Notes: a model not told the origin generated them from the letters alone. 64,000 nt of DNA from Zoroaster sp. YZ-2022 (GCA_029582265.1 CM055828.1:12559777-12623776), one strand, 5' to 3'; counted from the stretch's first letter, positions 40,928 to 52,618 are shown. Numbers and translations: made by a program.

Positions 40928-43567
40928 CAGGTCAACTCGTACGCGTGCCAACTCGTACACACCAACTCGTACACGCACCAACTCGTACACGCACCAACTC
41001 GTACGCACACCAACTCGTACGCACACCAACTCGTACGCGTGATTTACCAACGGGAGTGTGATACGAAGTAATGTGTTGTGTTGTTATTGAAATTATCCTA
41101 CATAGTTTTGCTTTAGGCCACTCACATTTAATTGTGAGTTTCCTGTTTAAGGTTTTAAAAAATGGACGAGGTCACTTTTAATTATTAATTATTAATTATT
41201 TTCAGGCGGTTAACTTTTTGTGGCGGCTGCCATTTATATCGCGATACTTTGGGGTTTTGACTGGCACAAGCAGGTTACTATTGCATTTTAACACCATACT
41301 GTAGTGTTCTCTTACATGGTACAGGCTTCATACTTAATAAAGGACTAGTAATTTTGTAATCATAATTTTTATGTGTGAAATAAATATTTCTTAGTACATG
41401 TATTTGTATGTTTTTCATGTGTGATTTACCCGTATTAACACAATTTGCTCCTTTACATTTACAATAATTATGCAGCAGCAGCAGGGGTAGCGCGAACTTG
41501 CACCTAGGAGTTAATATACGTTTTTGATCACTACAATTTAAATTTAGGGGTTGTTGAAGGATCAAATGAACCCATTGCTTCTATTGTTTTGAAATTCACA
41601 TTTGCGAAATTTGATGTTTTTGACCCTTTAAAAAAAATCTTGGTGCCCCTCTTGATACCCCCCCCCCCACTACTTGCAGTGGCACTAGCGTAGTGAGGCA
41701 GTGATCGGATTGCAAGAATACAATAGCCAAATACAGGCTGAAAAGAACGAGCAGATATGAGCAAGCGTGTACACTAGTCTCGGTTCAAGACGATGTTGAT
41801 GCAAATTGGACAGACGATCGATCATACCTGCATATGTCGCAAGTAGATCTCGGCGTCTATCCAATATACAACAACATCGTCTTGAACCAAGACTACGTGT
41901 ACACTGGTACCCCAAACATATCGATAGCTATAAACGTACACGTATACCCCCAACGCGCTGGGTACCAGTACAACATTTACTGTACAAGATGTCGGCTCAA
42001 CCACCCGACATGCGTGGTGCGAATGCAATGTACGTACGTAAATGTACGTCGGAACCGAAGTAGATTTGAAAGTGCAAGTATTTAAATTAATATGGCAGAA
42101 ACACAAACAAGGACGAACAAGAAACTTCCGAAACTTCTTACAGAATACACAGTAAATACTGAAGTTCTTATTTTAATTTTATGTATAGCCATTTTTACGT
42201 GCGAGGCGGCCAAATATGTTGCTGGAAAAACTGCCAGGCGGCCATTCAAATCAGTGAGGCCGCAAAACGAAAACTACCCTGTGTTAAACCATATGGAGGT
42301 GGTAAACGCTGCCGCTCCCAAACTGCTCGTTCATTTCCCCCTGTTTAATCATTTGTTTTTGTTACTATCTCAAGCTCGTGACTGTTTAAGAAACAGGATA
42401 CTAAATTATTTTCAAATACTTACTCAAGTTCTGGATCCGCTGAAGGGTGATGCAAAATGTTCAATGCGACGTGGACACAACTGTACTAGCCCGGCGCGGC
42501 CCGTACATACACTAGATCCCAGAATGTCCGGCCGGCCATGTGCGCCGCCCGCCCGGCCGCATGCATGGCACGACGGCACGTCAGATTTTGAGATTTTGCG
42601 TGCATAGTCTCTGCTCAAGACGGCATCACACTCGGAGCGTGCGTTGTAGATTGATGATGTACATGTACATGTACATGTACATGTATGCTGCTACACGACA
42701 TACGCTTTCATTCAATTATACGAGCGCTTTTTATTCAACTGCGACAGTTGTGGTATGTAAAAGAGACTACATTTTCAAGCAGATCTAACTTGGAAAACAC
42801 GGACCGTGAATATCAGATATAAATATCGCAAAATTTTGTGATGAAAGTCAGTTTTCAAAGGCGAAATTGTAGAATAATTAAATCAAATTAAATAATTAAA
42901 TATTTGACGCGGTGCCAATTTCGGACGCGCGCGGCAACAGGAAACTCACAATCAATTGTGAAAGGCCTTATGTGGCGTATAGACAGGTTAATCCAAGTAG
43001 GATCGTTGTGTTATTGAAGTGTAACTAGTTTAAAAGCTGGAAGTAATAATTGAAGTTTAACAGTATTAATGTTTTTTGTTGTGTTTCCGTAAAGCTTGAA
43101 TTAATAATTTTGCTTTGAAGCAATGTGAATTAAAAAAAGTAAAAAAAAAAAATCAATTTAGATTTTTTTTAGATATAAATAAATATATAAGGACCGATTG
43201 TTTTTTTTGTTCGACGTGACATAATAATCTCTTTTGGAAATGTGTGGCCCTGAGAAGGGCCGGTTTGTTCTTGTTTTCGTCGCTCACTCAGTGGTGTCTA
43301 CATCGCAGGACCATGAAGATGACTGCAGGCTGCCAACAGCCCGGAAGTCTTGAGGGACCCCGCTTGGTAATCACCCCACAGCTTGAAAACTCTGCCTTGT
43401 ACAAAATATCCTACTGCGTACGAGTTGGTTTGCGTACGAGTTGGTGTGTGTACGGGTTGGTGCGTGTACGAGTTGGTGCGTGTACGAGTTGACCAATATG
43501 CGCACGAGTTGGTCCGTGTACGCGACGAGTTGGCGTGCGTACGAGGCCAGACGAGTTGACCGACCTG
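40928..43567. mobile_element. Element bounded by CAACTCGTAC 16-mer arrays (element 1)
   Basis: The left end CAGGTCAACTCGTACGCG leads into seven CAACTCGTACRCRCAC-type units (to 41,045). The right end is the inverse: GTACGAGTTGGTGCGT units from 43,418 to GAGTTGACC at 43,561. The related but different element at 43,993-45,024 has the same CAGGTCAACTCGTAC termini. The 2.4-kb inside has no convincing gene: a palindromic stretch at 41,770-41,920, (GTACAT)n at 42,655-42,690 and A/T-rich DNA. Confidence 0.65.
41046..43417. other. Interior of element 1, no supported gene
   Basis: Frames here are short and unlike known proteins. A pair of inverted segments (around 41,772-41,797 and 41,876-41,900, CGGTTCAAGACGATGTTG against CATCGTCTTGAACC) is seen, and a C/G-rich patch at 42,490-42,570. 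The longest frame (42,092-42,607) lacks any domain or repeat support. Confidence 0.4.
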
Positions 43568-43992
43568 CTTCGGTAATTAATAGCAGCCATTTTGATCTAA
43601 CGTAACCGACCGATGAGTGACGATCGTTGCAGTAGCAGTTCTGTAATGTATGTAGCTAAGCCAAAGTGCTTAAAAAAGGAAAATGGTCAGGGTAAGTCTG
43701 TGTTTCAATTCAACGGTAGGGAGTCTAGTATTGAGCCTAGAATGGGGCTAAACCAAACGTATGTGTGAATATAAGGCCAAGAGAATGAAAGTAGATTTGC
43801 GTCCGGGAAATTTCGAAAACACATGAGGCTTTTTTTCATTATTCATTATTCAGACATTATTTCCATTGATCATTAATAACAGCGCAATCACAAGATGTTT
43901 CTTCTAATTTGACGTATTCTTAATCACTTTATGTACATGCTTTCTACCTGCGAGACAGAGAGAGAGGGAAGGGTGAAGGGTTTAAAAGCTTT

Positions 43993-45024
43993 CAGGTCAA
44001 CTCGTACCTTCGCCAACTCGTACCTTCGCCAACTCGTACCTTCGCCAACTCGTACCTTCGCCAACTCGTACCTTCGCCAACTCGTACCTTCGCCAACTCG
44101 TACCTTCGCCAACTCGTACCTTCGCCAACTCGTACCTTCGCCAACTCGTACCTTCGCCAACTCGTACTGCACTATAGTCAACTCGAACCTTCACTCGCAC
44201 GTTCACTATAGTCAACTCGTACCTGCACTATAGTCAACTCGTACCTTCACTCGCACGTTCACTATAGTCAACTCGTACCTTCTCTAGACTATAGTCAACT
44301 CGTATAGTCAACGCAACAGTTAAATCATCTCGTACATGGTGTCATCAAAATTTGGACAGCCGATAGGCTTCCCTTTTACGAATGTTTTAATAATTGCGCA
44401 GTATTGCAGTTTCAAAATGAAGGGTTTCTTTTCAATTGCGCTGTATTGGTAATTTTTATATGTGTTGCACAATAAAAGAATGTTTTTATGTTTTTTTATT
44501 TTGTACAAATCTTCCTTTGAATTTTTTGTTGAAAATTTTTTTTATTCCAAAATTTTTCATGTTTTACATGCGGTTTGTATATGTGTTGCACAATAAAAGA
44601 ATGTTTTTATGTTTTGTTTGACTTTATTTGTTTCATTCCCCAAAACATCTGGTTCCAGACCCAGGCGTTCTTCTGCCTGACGTCCAATCCAATGTGATAA
44701 ACCATTAAAACACTAATTGACTAATGTTGAGAAAAACTTTTTTATGGACTTTAATGGCAAGTTCGCCAATATTAAATAATAACATTTTGATAATGACGAT
44801 CCGTAACTTAAGTACGCCCTCTGTCGTCAAGTGGAAGTCATGTGACCTCATCTTGGAAGTAGCTCCCGGCCGTGCCCCTTTCACGACGAACGTTGGCGAA
44901 GGTACGAGTTGGCGAAGGTACGAGTTGACTTAACAGAAGGTACGAGTTGACTTAACAGAAGGTACGAGTTGGCGAAGGTACGAGTTGGCGAAGGTACGAG
45001 TTGGCGAAGTTATGAGTTGACCTG
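43993..45024. mobile_element. Element bounded by CAACTCGTACCTTCGC 16-mer arrays (element 2)
   Basis: From CAGGTCAACTCGTACC at 43,993, about 11 perfect 16-base units run to 44,168, then degenerate ones with CACTATAGT to about 44,310. The right side has the inverse array (GGCGAAGGTACGAGTT) from 44,893 to GAGTTGACCTG at 45,024. Inside is AT-rich, with a direct repeat TATGTGTTGCACAATAAAAG at 44,458 and 44,578. Confidence 0.75.
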
Positions 45025-46052
45025 TTTCCGGACATTCCGTTTAAAAGAGGAGTAACAAGGAGAATTTTGGTCATTAAGACTCTTTTTATTGTTTTGCACA
45101 TCTTTATTTGGAGAGGAGATTGAACATAGGGACTAGCGACCCAATCAGCCCCCCTCGCTGGTAATGTCTCTGAGTAGAGGTGTTGTCTAATTTATACGTG
45201 CGGGCCGCACACATAGGCATAAGAAAAGATACAAAGGCTCAACAGCGAACGTGTTGTGCATGTGAAGGCGGTACAGTTGCAGGTGCGGATCGGACGAAGT
45301 TTACCATACAGTTTTAGCGCGATGCGACCTTTTTTGTGAACGACGTACGCAGGACTAAGACTGTAACTAGTGTAAGAGAACATGTGCTAATGATTATAGT
45401 GGTGGAAATTTGGTAAAAACTTCGTTTTACTGATGTGGATGATTTGGAACTAAATTTGTTTGGTGGAAATACCGTTTTTGTGCAAATAATGATTATTTTG
45501 GCAAATAATGAAAAATTTAGGCGGTAGCTTTTGGGACATGCGGGCGGTGGACGCAAATCTATGACTTTCATTCTCATGGCCTAATATGACGACTCGTATC
45601 AGCTCGACCCCAAAAAAGTAGCGTAGCCGTAACTAACGTTAACCGTAATTAAGTTAATTAAAGTTAGGCCAACCAATCGTTGTGCTGATCATCATGTTTG
45701 CTGAGGTAACGTTAACGGTCGCCCCATTCTAGGTTTTAGGACCAATACACTGGACTCCCTCTGTATCCTTGGCCCTAGCCCCTAGCCCCACATGGTTATC
45801 CGTTACGCCACATCGTTATGACGCCCCTACCCATCCATAATGCCACTCACCAGGCATAATGCCCCATCGCCATTACACTCCATCTCCATTACGCCCCACT
45901 ATAGGATTTCCGTGCACAAAAAACAATTATTTAATTAATTTAGCCTATTTAAAAAAACAAAAACAAACAAAAACAAACACAATCTTAAAAGATTGTGAAA
46001 TATTATTTTTTTTTAAATTAAATTTTTTAAATATTTGTCAGGTGCAGGCTCA
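45025..46052. other. No gene seen
   Basis: This stretch holds CATTACGCC/CCATAACG-like short runs (45,790-45,900) and A/T-rich sequence. I see no coding frame, repeat family or RNA gene I can support. Confidence 0.5.
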
Positions 46053-46232
46053 CCCATTGCCTTAAAATATTTAAAGGAAATGGTTTGGAAATCGAAACAT
46101 TTAAGGGGACATTTTAAAATTGAGCTTTTGAATTTTAGGGAGCCCATTGCCTTAAAATATTTAAAGGAAATGGTTTGGAAATCGAAACATTTAAGGGGAC
46201 ATTTTAAAATTGAGCTTTTGAATTTTAGGGAG
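46053..46232 (+). repeat. Perfect 90-bp tandem duplication
   Basis: 46,053-46,142 and 46,143-46,232 are identical, starting CCCATTGCCTTAAAATATTT. Because 90 is a multiple of three, a frame through it repeats a 30-residue block, but nothing else suggests a gene. Confidence 0.95.
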
Positions 46233-46302
46233 CTTTACAGTATTTTTTGGAGGAGGATCGTCACATTTACAAGATTGTGTTTTGTATCCGATAAGACATC
46301 AC

Positions 46303-46502
46303 TGTATAAGCCTTATCGCTAATAGCAGCTGCAAGGAATTGTGGGATGTATGTGGGCACAACAGCGCCACTGAGTGCCGTGCGGACAAACAAAATATTAT
46401 TGACGTCACAAAAGCTGCGCCAAACAGATGCCCCTTTTGGTATCCCTGTATGCTTTGCGGCAGTTGCTTCAGTGGCAGTGCTATTAGCGATAAGGCTTAC
46501 CA
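46303..46502. repeat. Short foldback element
   Basis: Arms ATAAGCCTTATCGCTAATAGC (46,306) and, inverted, GCTATTAGCGATAAGGCTTA (46,481-46,500) enclose about 150 bases. Likely a small MITE. Confidence 0.65.
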
Positions 46503-46944
46503 GGCGAGTCGGTATGCAAGATCAAGATAATAGAATTAACTAGAGCTGAAGTGTTGGTACAAACACATGGTGCTTGTGAGAACTTACGGTTAAATGAAAT
46601 TATCATTGACGATGTCAATCATATTTTGCAAATGTGGATCATCTTTTGTTATAAAAATGTCAATTTCATATTCAAAAGACCTATCAATTTTGTATTAGAA
46701 TGTGTTGAATTTGAACTTCCTGTTTGGAAGTAACTTAGGTGAGATCAGGTTATTTGAAGATCATATCTGACACAATAAAGTTTCATGTTCATGAAAAAAT
46801 AACGTTAGTATCTACTTGGGTTCAGGAGATGGTATTTCATAATAAATAATTTTAACTACATATACATGTAATGTGCAAAGCTGAACATCTTAACTTCCGG
46901 TTTAGTCACGTTACTAAATTTATCACGAAAGTAATATACTGGAT

Positions 46945-47470
46945 GTCTGTTATAATCGTTTTGAGGCTTTGCATGGTGGAATATCGATATCGTTTCGGTT
47001 TGCGGTAACACCATGTGTTTATCTCAACTAACGTGAAGCTGAGGTACAGGTTCTGAAAAGAACCGTATCGTACAACTCGTATCTCAACCTTCGTTAAGTG
47101 AGAAAGGTTCAAGGGAGAACCAATTTGAACTCGTTTTTCTCTACTGTCGCTAAGTGAGAAATATGGTTCAGGGAGAACCATGGGAACTTCACGGGTTAAT
47201 ATGGTTCAGGGAGAACCATGGGGACTTCACGGGTTCTCCCTGAACCATATTAACCCTTGAAGTTCCCATGGTTCTCCCTGAACCATATTTCTCACTTAGC
47301 GACAGTAGAGACAAAACGAGTTGCCCGAAATTGGTTCTCCCTTGAACCTTTCTCACTTAACGAAGGTTGAGATACGAGTTGTACGATACGGTTCTTTTCA
47401 GAACCTGTACCTCAGCTTCACGTTAGTTGAGATAAACACATGGTGTTACCGCAAACCGAAACGATATGTT
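46945..47470. repeat. Long palindrome centred near 47,225
   Basis: Arms of about 240 bases are inverted copies: CGTTTCGGTTTGCGGTAAC, TGAAGCTGAGGTACAGG, GTATCGTACAACTCGTATC and GGTTCAGGGAGAACC on the left have their complements in reverse order on the right. Near the centre the 15-mer GGTTCAGGGAGAACC, itself near-palindromic, recurs several times. The sequence could form a very long hairpin. Confidence 0.85.
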
Positions 47471-47474
47471 ATAA

Positions 47475-48065
47475 TCGTACTAAATTTTGTGAAATGCTGT
47501 TCGATAATTTCTGAGAATATGTTTCCCTTTTTTAAACTGCGGCTACATGTAGGTGGCGCTCAGATCTGTGATGACATCAAACATGTTTTTGAAAACATAA
47601 GATGTCACTATTCGCACCGTGCATGAGCTGTTCAGGGCACATGTTGTTAGACCACTGTGGGCACAGTGTTCTAGCAAGGATAAAATTATAGGGTAGGGGC
47701 ATTTGTACGAGACCAATCTGTGAGTGCATAGCGCGAAGCCACTATGACGTAGGGTCCGGGACCTGCTTAAGGGCCCCGTGATATTTTTAGGTTCTTGATG
47801 CTCTCTGGTGCAATCTGAGGCTATTAAGGGGCATATTGTATAATAGCTAGGATGATCCTAGATCGTTATGTTTTCACATAAGCGCTAGGATAAAGAGTGT
47901 ACAAAAAAACGTAGCTTGCATGTTTTACGAAGAAATAAACACATTGCACTGTAATAGCTTAAATCTATGAATCTACTATGAATCTATACTGTATTGTTAT
48001 TATGTGTATGCCTTTGATCATAAAAAATATTGTAACTTTCACTGTGTTTTTGACCAATTCTTGCC
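47475..48065. other. No gene seen
   Basis: This stretch links two foldback elements. I see no coding frame, repeat or RNA gene I can support. Confidence 0.5.
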
Positions 48066-48478
48066 TTGTTTTGATCTTCTCTGCGGTTCAATTCTGTCCA
48101 CACGATGTGATCACATGTCATACACCTACATGTACTGTTTCATACGTTTTCACGGTCATAGGTGCAATTACTGGAGCCGAGCAGAGCCGTATCTTGGGCC
48201 GGCTCTGGAGCGGAGCGGCAAACAGCGCCCCCGCCCGACTGTGTTAATTCGTGTTGAAAACTTGTACAATACAAACCCACGGCTTATTCAGTTTTCAACA
48301 CGAATTAACACATTGAGTCGGGCGGGGGCGCTGTTTGCTGCTCCACTCCAGAGCCGGCCCAATATACGGCTCTGCTCGGCTCCAGTAATTGCACCTATGA
48401 CCATGAAAACGTATGGAACAATAGGTATATGACATGTGATCACATCGTGCGGACAGAATCGAACCGCAGAGAAATTCA
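48066..48478. repeat. Foldback element, arms about 190 bp
   Basis: Arms 48,070-48,260 and 48,288-48,475 are inverted copies (CTGCGGTTCAATTCTGTCC, TGTGATCACATGTCATA, ACGTTTTCACGGTCATAGG, GCCGAGCAGAGCCGTAT, GTCGGGCGGGGGCGCTG), separated by about 30 bases around AATACAAACCCACGGC. No gene. Confidence 0.85.
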
Positions 48479-48783
48479 ATGCTAGAGGGCTACGATGTGC
48501 ACTGAGCGGAGAGCCACTTTATTCTCATTGAGTCATATTGGGTTCATGTCTGTGTACAGCATAATTCAAGGTCTAATAGTATAAAATGATGCAAAAATTG
48601 TGAATATATCTTTTGTGGTTAATGAGATACAATGTATTTATAACTTTGGAATATTAAACCTCTATTTGAGGTAATTCGATATCTGATGGTGTCATCATGA
48701 CGTCACAACTTCATTATGACAATAAAAAACAGAAGGTTGAGAAGACATTGTGGGTCTATAAGCCACGCCAGACAAATCATTAA

Positions 48784-51741
48784 CCCTAACCCCCAGGCCC
48801 TTTTAGGTAGGATGCATCCTCAATCACACAAAATGCTACAAAATGTCTTCATAAAAATTGGAAGGTTGGCCCTGAATACTCCAAAATCACCCAATATATT
48901 GTGCTGTATTTCGTGTGTAGGGTGCCCACTGCCTCAATCACACAAAATCACACATAGTATACATAGTCAGGTCAAAATACAGTTTATCCCCCAAAAAATT
49001 GCTACAAAAGGTTTCTCAACTGATTCTGGTAGGTTTTAGTGTACTTTTTAACATACTAAAAGTTTACCAAAGTAGGGCCCCCGGAAAAGTGTTTTTTTCA
49101 AGATGGCGTCCAAGATGGCCGCCGAAACCTCTTAATGATCATAACTATGTAACTATCAACTCAAATTTGATGATCTTGGTGTCTATCCCTAGGTTTTTTG
49201 GGGCAAAGAACACATTAAGATCATAAAAAATGATGTTGGCCTATATATGTAACACAAAAAATCCAATATGGCGTCAAAATGGCCAACACCTCCAAATGAC
49301 CGCAAGTCCATAACTATTGACTCAAATTTGATGATCTTGATGTCTATCCCCAGGTTTTGGGGGGCAAGGAACACATTAAGACAACTTTGGATATCACTGA
49401 GCTGTTGAATCATTATGAAATTGAACTCATGACCTTCAGCTGTCCACTATCACCTAATGCACAAACACCTTTGTCCATAGAATAAGTTTCAGAGCGTTCA
49501 GTTTTGAGTGTCATCCTCCTCCTCAGTATCGACCTCTTGAGTGTTGTTTGGATTGTCACAGTTTTCAGTTTGGCAAGGGCCACATGCAGCAGTGCAGGGG
49601 AGTCCATAGCGTCTGCAGCTGCATCGACAGGATTTGCATCCCCCCGAACAGTTGCAATGGATAATTTTCAAGAGTTCGTCAGGCGCAGCATTGTTTTGGG
49701 TCATAATTGGAATTAACTGATCATTTTCCTGTTTCCATCCCCATTCAGTTGGGTTCATTTCATTTGCCATCCCCATCCATACCATAATTTGAAAGTACAC
49801 ACGTTGGCTATGGAATCTTGTTGCAGGTGATGTTGGGGGAAGCCGTTCAGGAGTGACAAATGCTTGAGCAGTTGCCACTTTCTTGATGAAAATGATATGG
49901 CGCAGTGATGATAGCGTATCATTAGACTTGCCACCAAAGAGATCAACCATCAGGTCTTTGCCAAGATCTGATATGTCCTCTTGAGATTTGTTTTGAAGGA
50001 TGAATGCACTAGCACAGGACTTCATGACAGGATCAGATTTCACTAATTTCCGGAAGGCTGACTTTTTTCCGATGCCGTAAATCCTTGAAGTTGAATCACA
50101 GCCTGAGTAGGCATGTACAAAGAGCAACTCATTGCACACATCGTCTCCTAAAGTTTCTTTCAACAGGTTAATGTTATACACTCTGTGTTCTTTTGACTGC
50201 TTGTTTGCGTCAGAACGGAAGTAGATGATCTCATTGTCTGTTCTGGAGTAATGAAGGAGCAAGATCAGCAAATCTGTATCCTCACCGACCAACGTTGTGG
50301 TGCAATGACGGGATCGTTCAACAGTTGCCTTAACGATATCAACGTCTGCATCCCCTGGTGACTGAATGACATGGCATCCCCTTTTAGTTAGTGCTGTGCT
50401 GATGAGAGCAATCATGTCTGCCTTGTTTTTGTCACGAGACAAAAAGTCCTCCTTTTTGCCTGAAAACTCTGTTTCTGCAGTGAAACTAACAATAGGGTGC
50501 AGGTTTTTTCCTCGTCTCTGTTGTGTGTTGTCTTTTATGGAGGGACCTTCACCATAGCCATCGAACACCACTGTCGCTTGTCCGTAATGTCTCACAGTGA
50601 AGTCTGCATAAGACTCAACTATTGCATTATATGAGTCGCCTTTCTTCCACGGTAAACGATGGAGCAAAGAGCCACCATCAAGCACGTAACAATCTGTTTT
50701 GGGAATAGAGTTCATCACAGCCTCACTTGATAAGTCCGCAGCATGGTCTCGAATTGCCTGAGCAAGCTGAGGTTTGTCTGCTTTTCGAAGAATGTTCCTG
50801 GTCTCAAAGAGGGCTGGAGGGTAGGGGCTTAGTTCATACGTCAAAACCTCTTCAAGGGAAAGATCTCCTGACCTTGACACCACAAGGAAACGCTGGAACA
50901 GAAGGGCAGGATCAATGGTACGATCAGGAGCAATCTTCACAGCAGAGATATTCCCAAGGGTTTTGGCTCTGTCTTTCCGCTTGAATTTGTAAGTAAATGC
51001 CGACTTTCCGATTATATCTTCAATGATCTTGTTCCCAACCGATTCAAAGTCATGTACATTAACATCTGGCCCAGCCACTATCCCGTTGACAATGTTTCTC
51101 AGAGTAGGATCAGATGTGAAGGGTGAGCAGGCTGCAAGCACACATTTTCTGAAATGCTTCATACTTCATATATGGAAAATGCCCCCTCAACCTGTTAGAT
51201 AATGGACCACTTTCATTTTTAATGGTCGTAATGTGTTCCTTGCCTCAACAAACCTGGGGATAGACACCAAGATCATCAAATTTGAGTTGATAGTTACATA
51301 GTTATGATCATTAATAGATTTCGGCGGCCATCTTGGACGCCATCTTGAAAAAAACACTTTTCCGGGGGTCCTACTTTGGTAAACTTTTAGTATGTTATAA
51401 AGTACACTAAACCCTACCAGAATCAGTTGAGAAACCTTTTGTAGCAATTTTTGGGGGGTTGAGGGGGTATTTTCCATATATCGACCTGACTAACATGTAC
51501 CCTTTGCCTTTATCCCTTTATTATGAACAAAAATACATGTTTTTTTGTTGTTGTTGTTGTTGGCTCAGTCAACTGATATTGACACAGTTTTCATGTTTTT
51601 GCAGTAAAAGTGTCATGTCATTTGTTGGTACATGTACCATACTGCATGTCAGATAACACAGAACATATAGCATCCTTCCTCAATCACCCAAAATGCTCCA
51701 ATACCTCATAGAGGATTTTGTGTGATGTGCGGTGGTTAGGG
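48784..51741. mobile_element. TTAA-flanked element carrying a FEN1/XPG-like nuclease gene
   Basis: CCCTAACC at 48,784 follows TTAA (48,780-48,783), and GGTTAGGG at 51,734-51,741 precedes TTAA (51,742-51,745). Larger subterminal inverted repeats lie at 48,965-49,215 and 51,205-51,492 (CAGGTC, GCTACAAAAGGTTTCTCAAC, CCAAGATGGC-type blocks). A 60-base block is also repeated at 49,158 and 49,318. TTAA duplication occurs with piggyBac and Kolobok transposons, but no such transposase is inside. Confidence 0.7.
49498..51162 (-). CDS. FEN1/XPG-like PIN-domain nuclease with CXC tail
   Basis: This 554-residue frame has no break. The order of acidic motifs matches FEN1/XPG nucleases: D162 in YVLDGGSL, D201 in VVFDGYG, D271 and D273 in QSPGDADVDIV, D295 and D297 in VGEDTDLLIL, and D356 in SGCDSTSRIYGIGKKSA, which also looks like the helix-hairpin turn after the last Asp. 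The two usual Glu are Asp here. The end (503-535) is a Cys-rich CXC/tesmin-like segment, HCNCSGGCKSCRCSCRRYG then CTAACGPCQTENC, followed by an acidic tail. The family includes structure-specific DNA nucleases; whether this one moves the element, or is a passenger, is unknown. The first Met is 18 bases inside the inverted repeat edge, so the N-terminus may be longer, possibly with an intron. Confidence 0.75.
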   Translation of the reverse strand: MKHFRKCVLAACSPFTSDPTLRNIVNGIVAGPDVNVHDFESVGNKIIEDIIGKSAFTYKFKRKDRAKTLGNISAVKIAPDRTIDPALLFQRFLVVSRSGDLSLEEVLTYELSPYPPALFETRNILRKADKPQLAQAIRDHAADLSSEAVMNSIPKTDCYVLDGGSLLHRLPWKKGDSYNAIVESYADFTVRHYGQATVVFDGYGEGPSIKDNTQQRRGKNLHPIVSFTAETEFSGKKEDFLSRDKNKADMIALISTALTKRGCHVIQSPGDADVDIVKATVERSRHCTTTLVGEDTDLLILLLHYSRTDNEIIYFRSDANKQSKEHRVYNINLLKETLGDDVCNELLFVHAYSGCDSTSRIYGIGKKSAFRKLVKSDPVMKSCASAFILQNKSQEDISDLGKDLMVDLFGGKSNDTLSSLRHIIFIKKVATAQAFVTPERLPPTSPATRFHSQRVYFQIMVWMGMANEMNPTEWGWKQENDQLIPIMTQNNAAPDELLKIIHCNCSGGCKSCRCSCRRYGLPCTAACGPCQTENCDNPNNTQEVDTEEEDDTQN

Positions 51742-51745
51742 TTAA

Positions 51746-52618
51746 TATGTGGACTTTATATCACTTGGGTAAAGTGGTTCACTTGCAGGGTAAAATCTGT
51801 AATCCTTAAATGGAATTTTCATGTCATCTGTGCATTCAAATTATTTAAGCATTCATGAGCAGGGTACAAGACTGCTCATAAACCCTGGGAATGAGGATAG
51901 TTCATTAGGGGGGGGGGGTTCTTGTAACTTTCGCCTAAACTTTGCTATTCACTGTTAATGGTTACAATTTGTGTTTAAGATTTGCCTTTTCTTGAAGAAC
52001 TTTTCCAGACCTGAAACACGTTGCCAATGAACCATCTTACAGTAAGTTTACTACATGTGTAAGTATTTTAAAGTATTTTGCAAACATCAGAATTATGCAA
52101 GTTTGTTTTTGAAAAAACTTTTTTTAGACAATGAAAGAACGTGCATTCTTGTAATCTGTGCATTATTTATAGGCATTTATGAACAGTGGGTACTAGGCTG
52201 CTCATAAACCCTGGGAATGAGGATAGTTCATGGGGATTCTTATAAATTTCACCTAAACTTCCCTAACGCTATTCAAGGTTTCAATTTGTGTTTAAGATTT
52301 GCCTTTTCTTGAAGAATCCGCATAGCGGAGCATAGCGATCACTACTCAAAAGAGAATTTCACATGCTGTCACTGCAAATAGCCTTTACTTAAATCCTTTT
52401 CACCATGCAAAGCTGCAAGTCTTACATTTTGTCAAACAGTGTTTCAATCTCGTTACATTAATTAATAACAGAGTGTGGTAAATTGCACATTGGTACGGTA
52501 ACTCGCATTACTGGTAACCATTTTGATGGCTTATAATTACATTGTGCTTGGCACATTTCTTCTCTATTGGTGGGGCGGGTAGAAGCAAAATATAAAATAC
52601 CATCATGTTCAAAATATA
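51746..52618. repeat. Direct repeat pair of about 140 bp in a gene-free stretch
   Basis: 51,870-52,000 and 52,198-52,318 share GCTCATAAACCCTGGGAATG, AGGATAGTTCAT and GTGTTTAAGATTTGCCTTTT. Between and around them no gene is seen. Confidence 0.7.

Noticed and set aside
41834..42085. Frame of 83 codons starting MSQVDLGVYPIYNN
   Set aside because: It lies across an inverted repeat and TACGTACGT-rich sequence; opposite-strand frames are equally long.
42092..42607. 171-codon frame inside element 1
   Set aside because: It has one hydrophobic stretch but no recognisable domain, and its C-terminal third is an Arg/Pro-rich translation of GC-rich DNA.
48784..48796. Interstitial telomere repeat (CCCTAACCC)
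   Set aside because: Only one and a half TTAGGG-type units, mirrored at 51,734 next to TTAA, fit a transposon end better than telomeric DNA.
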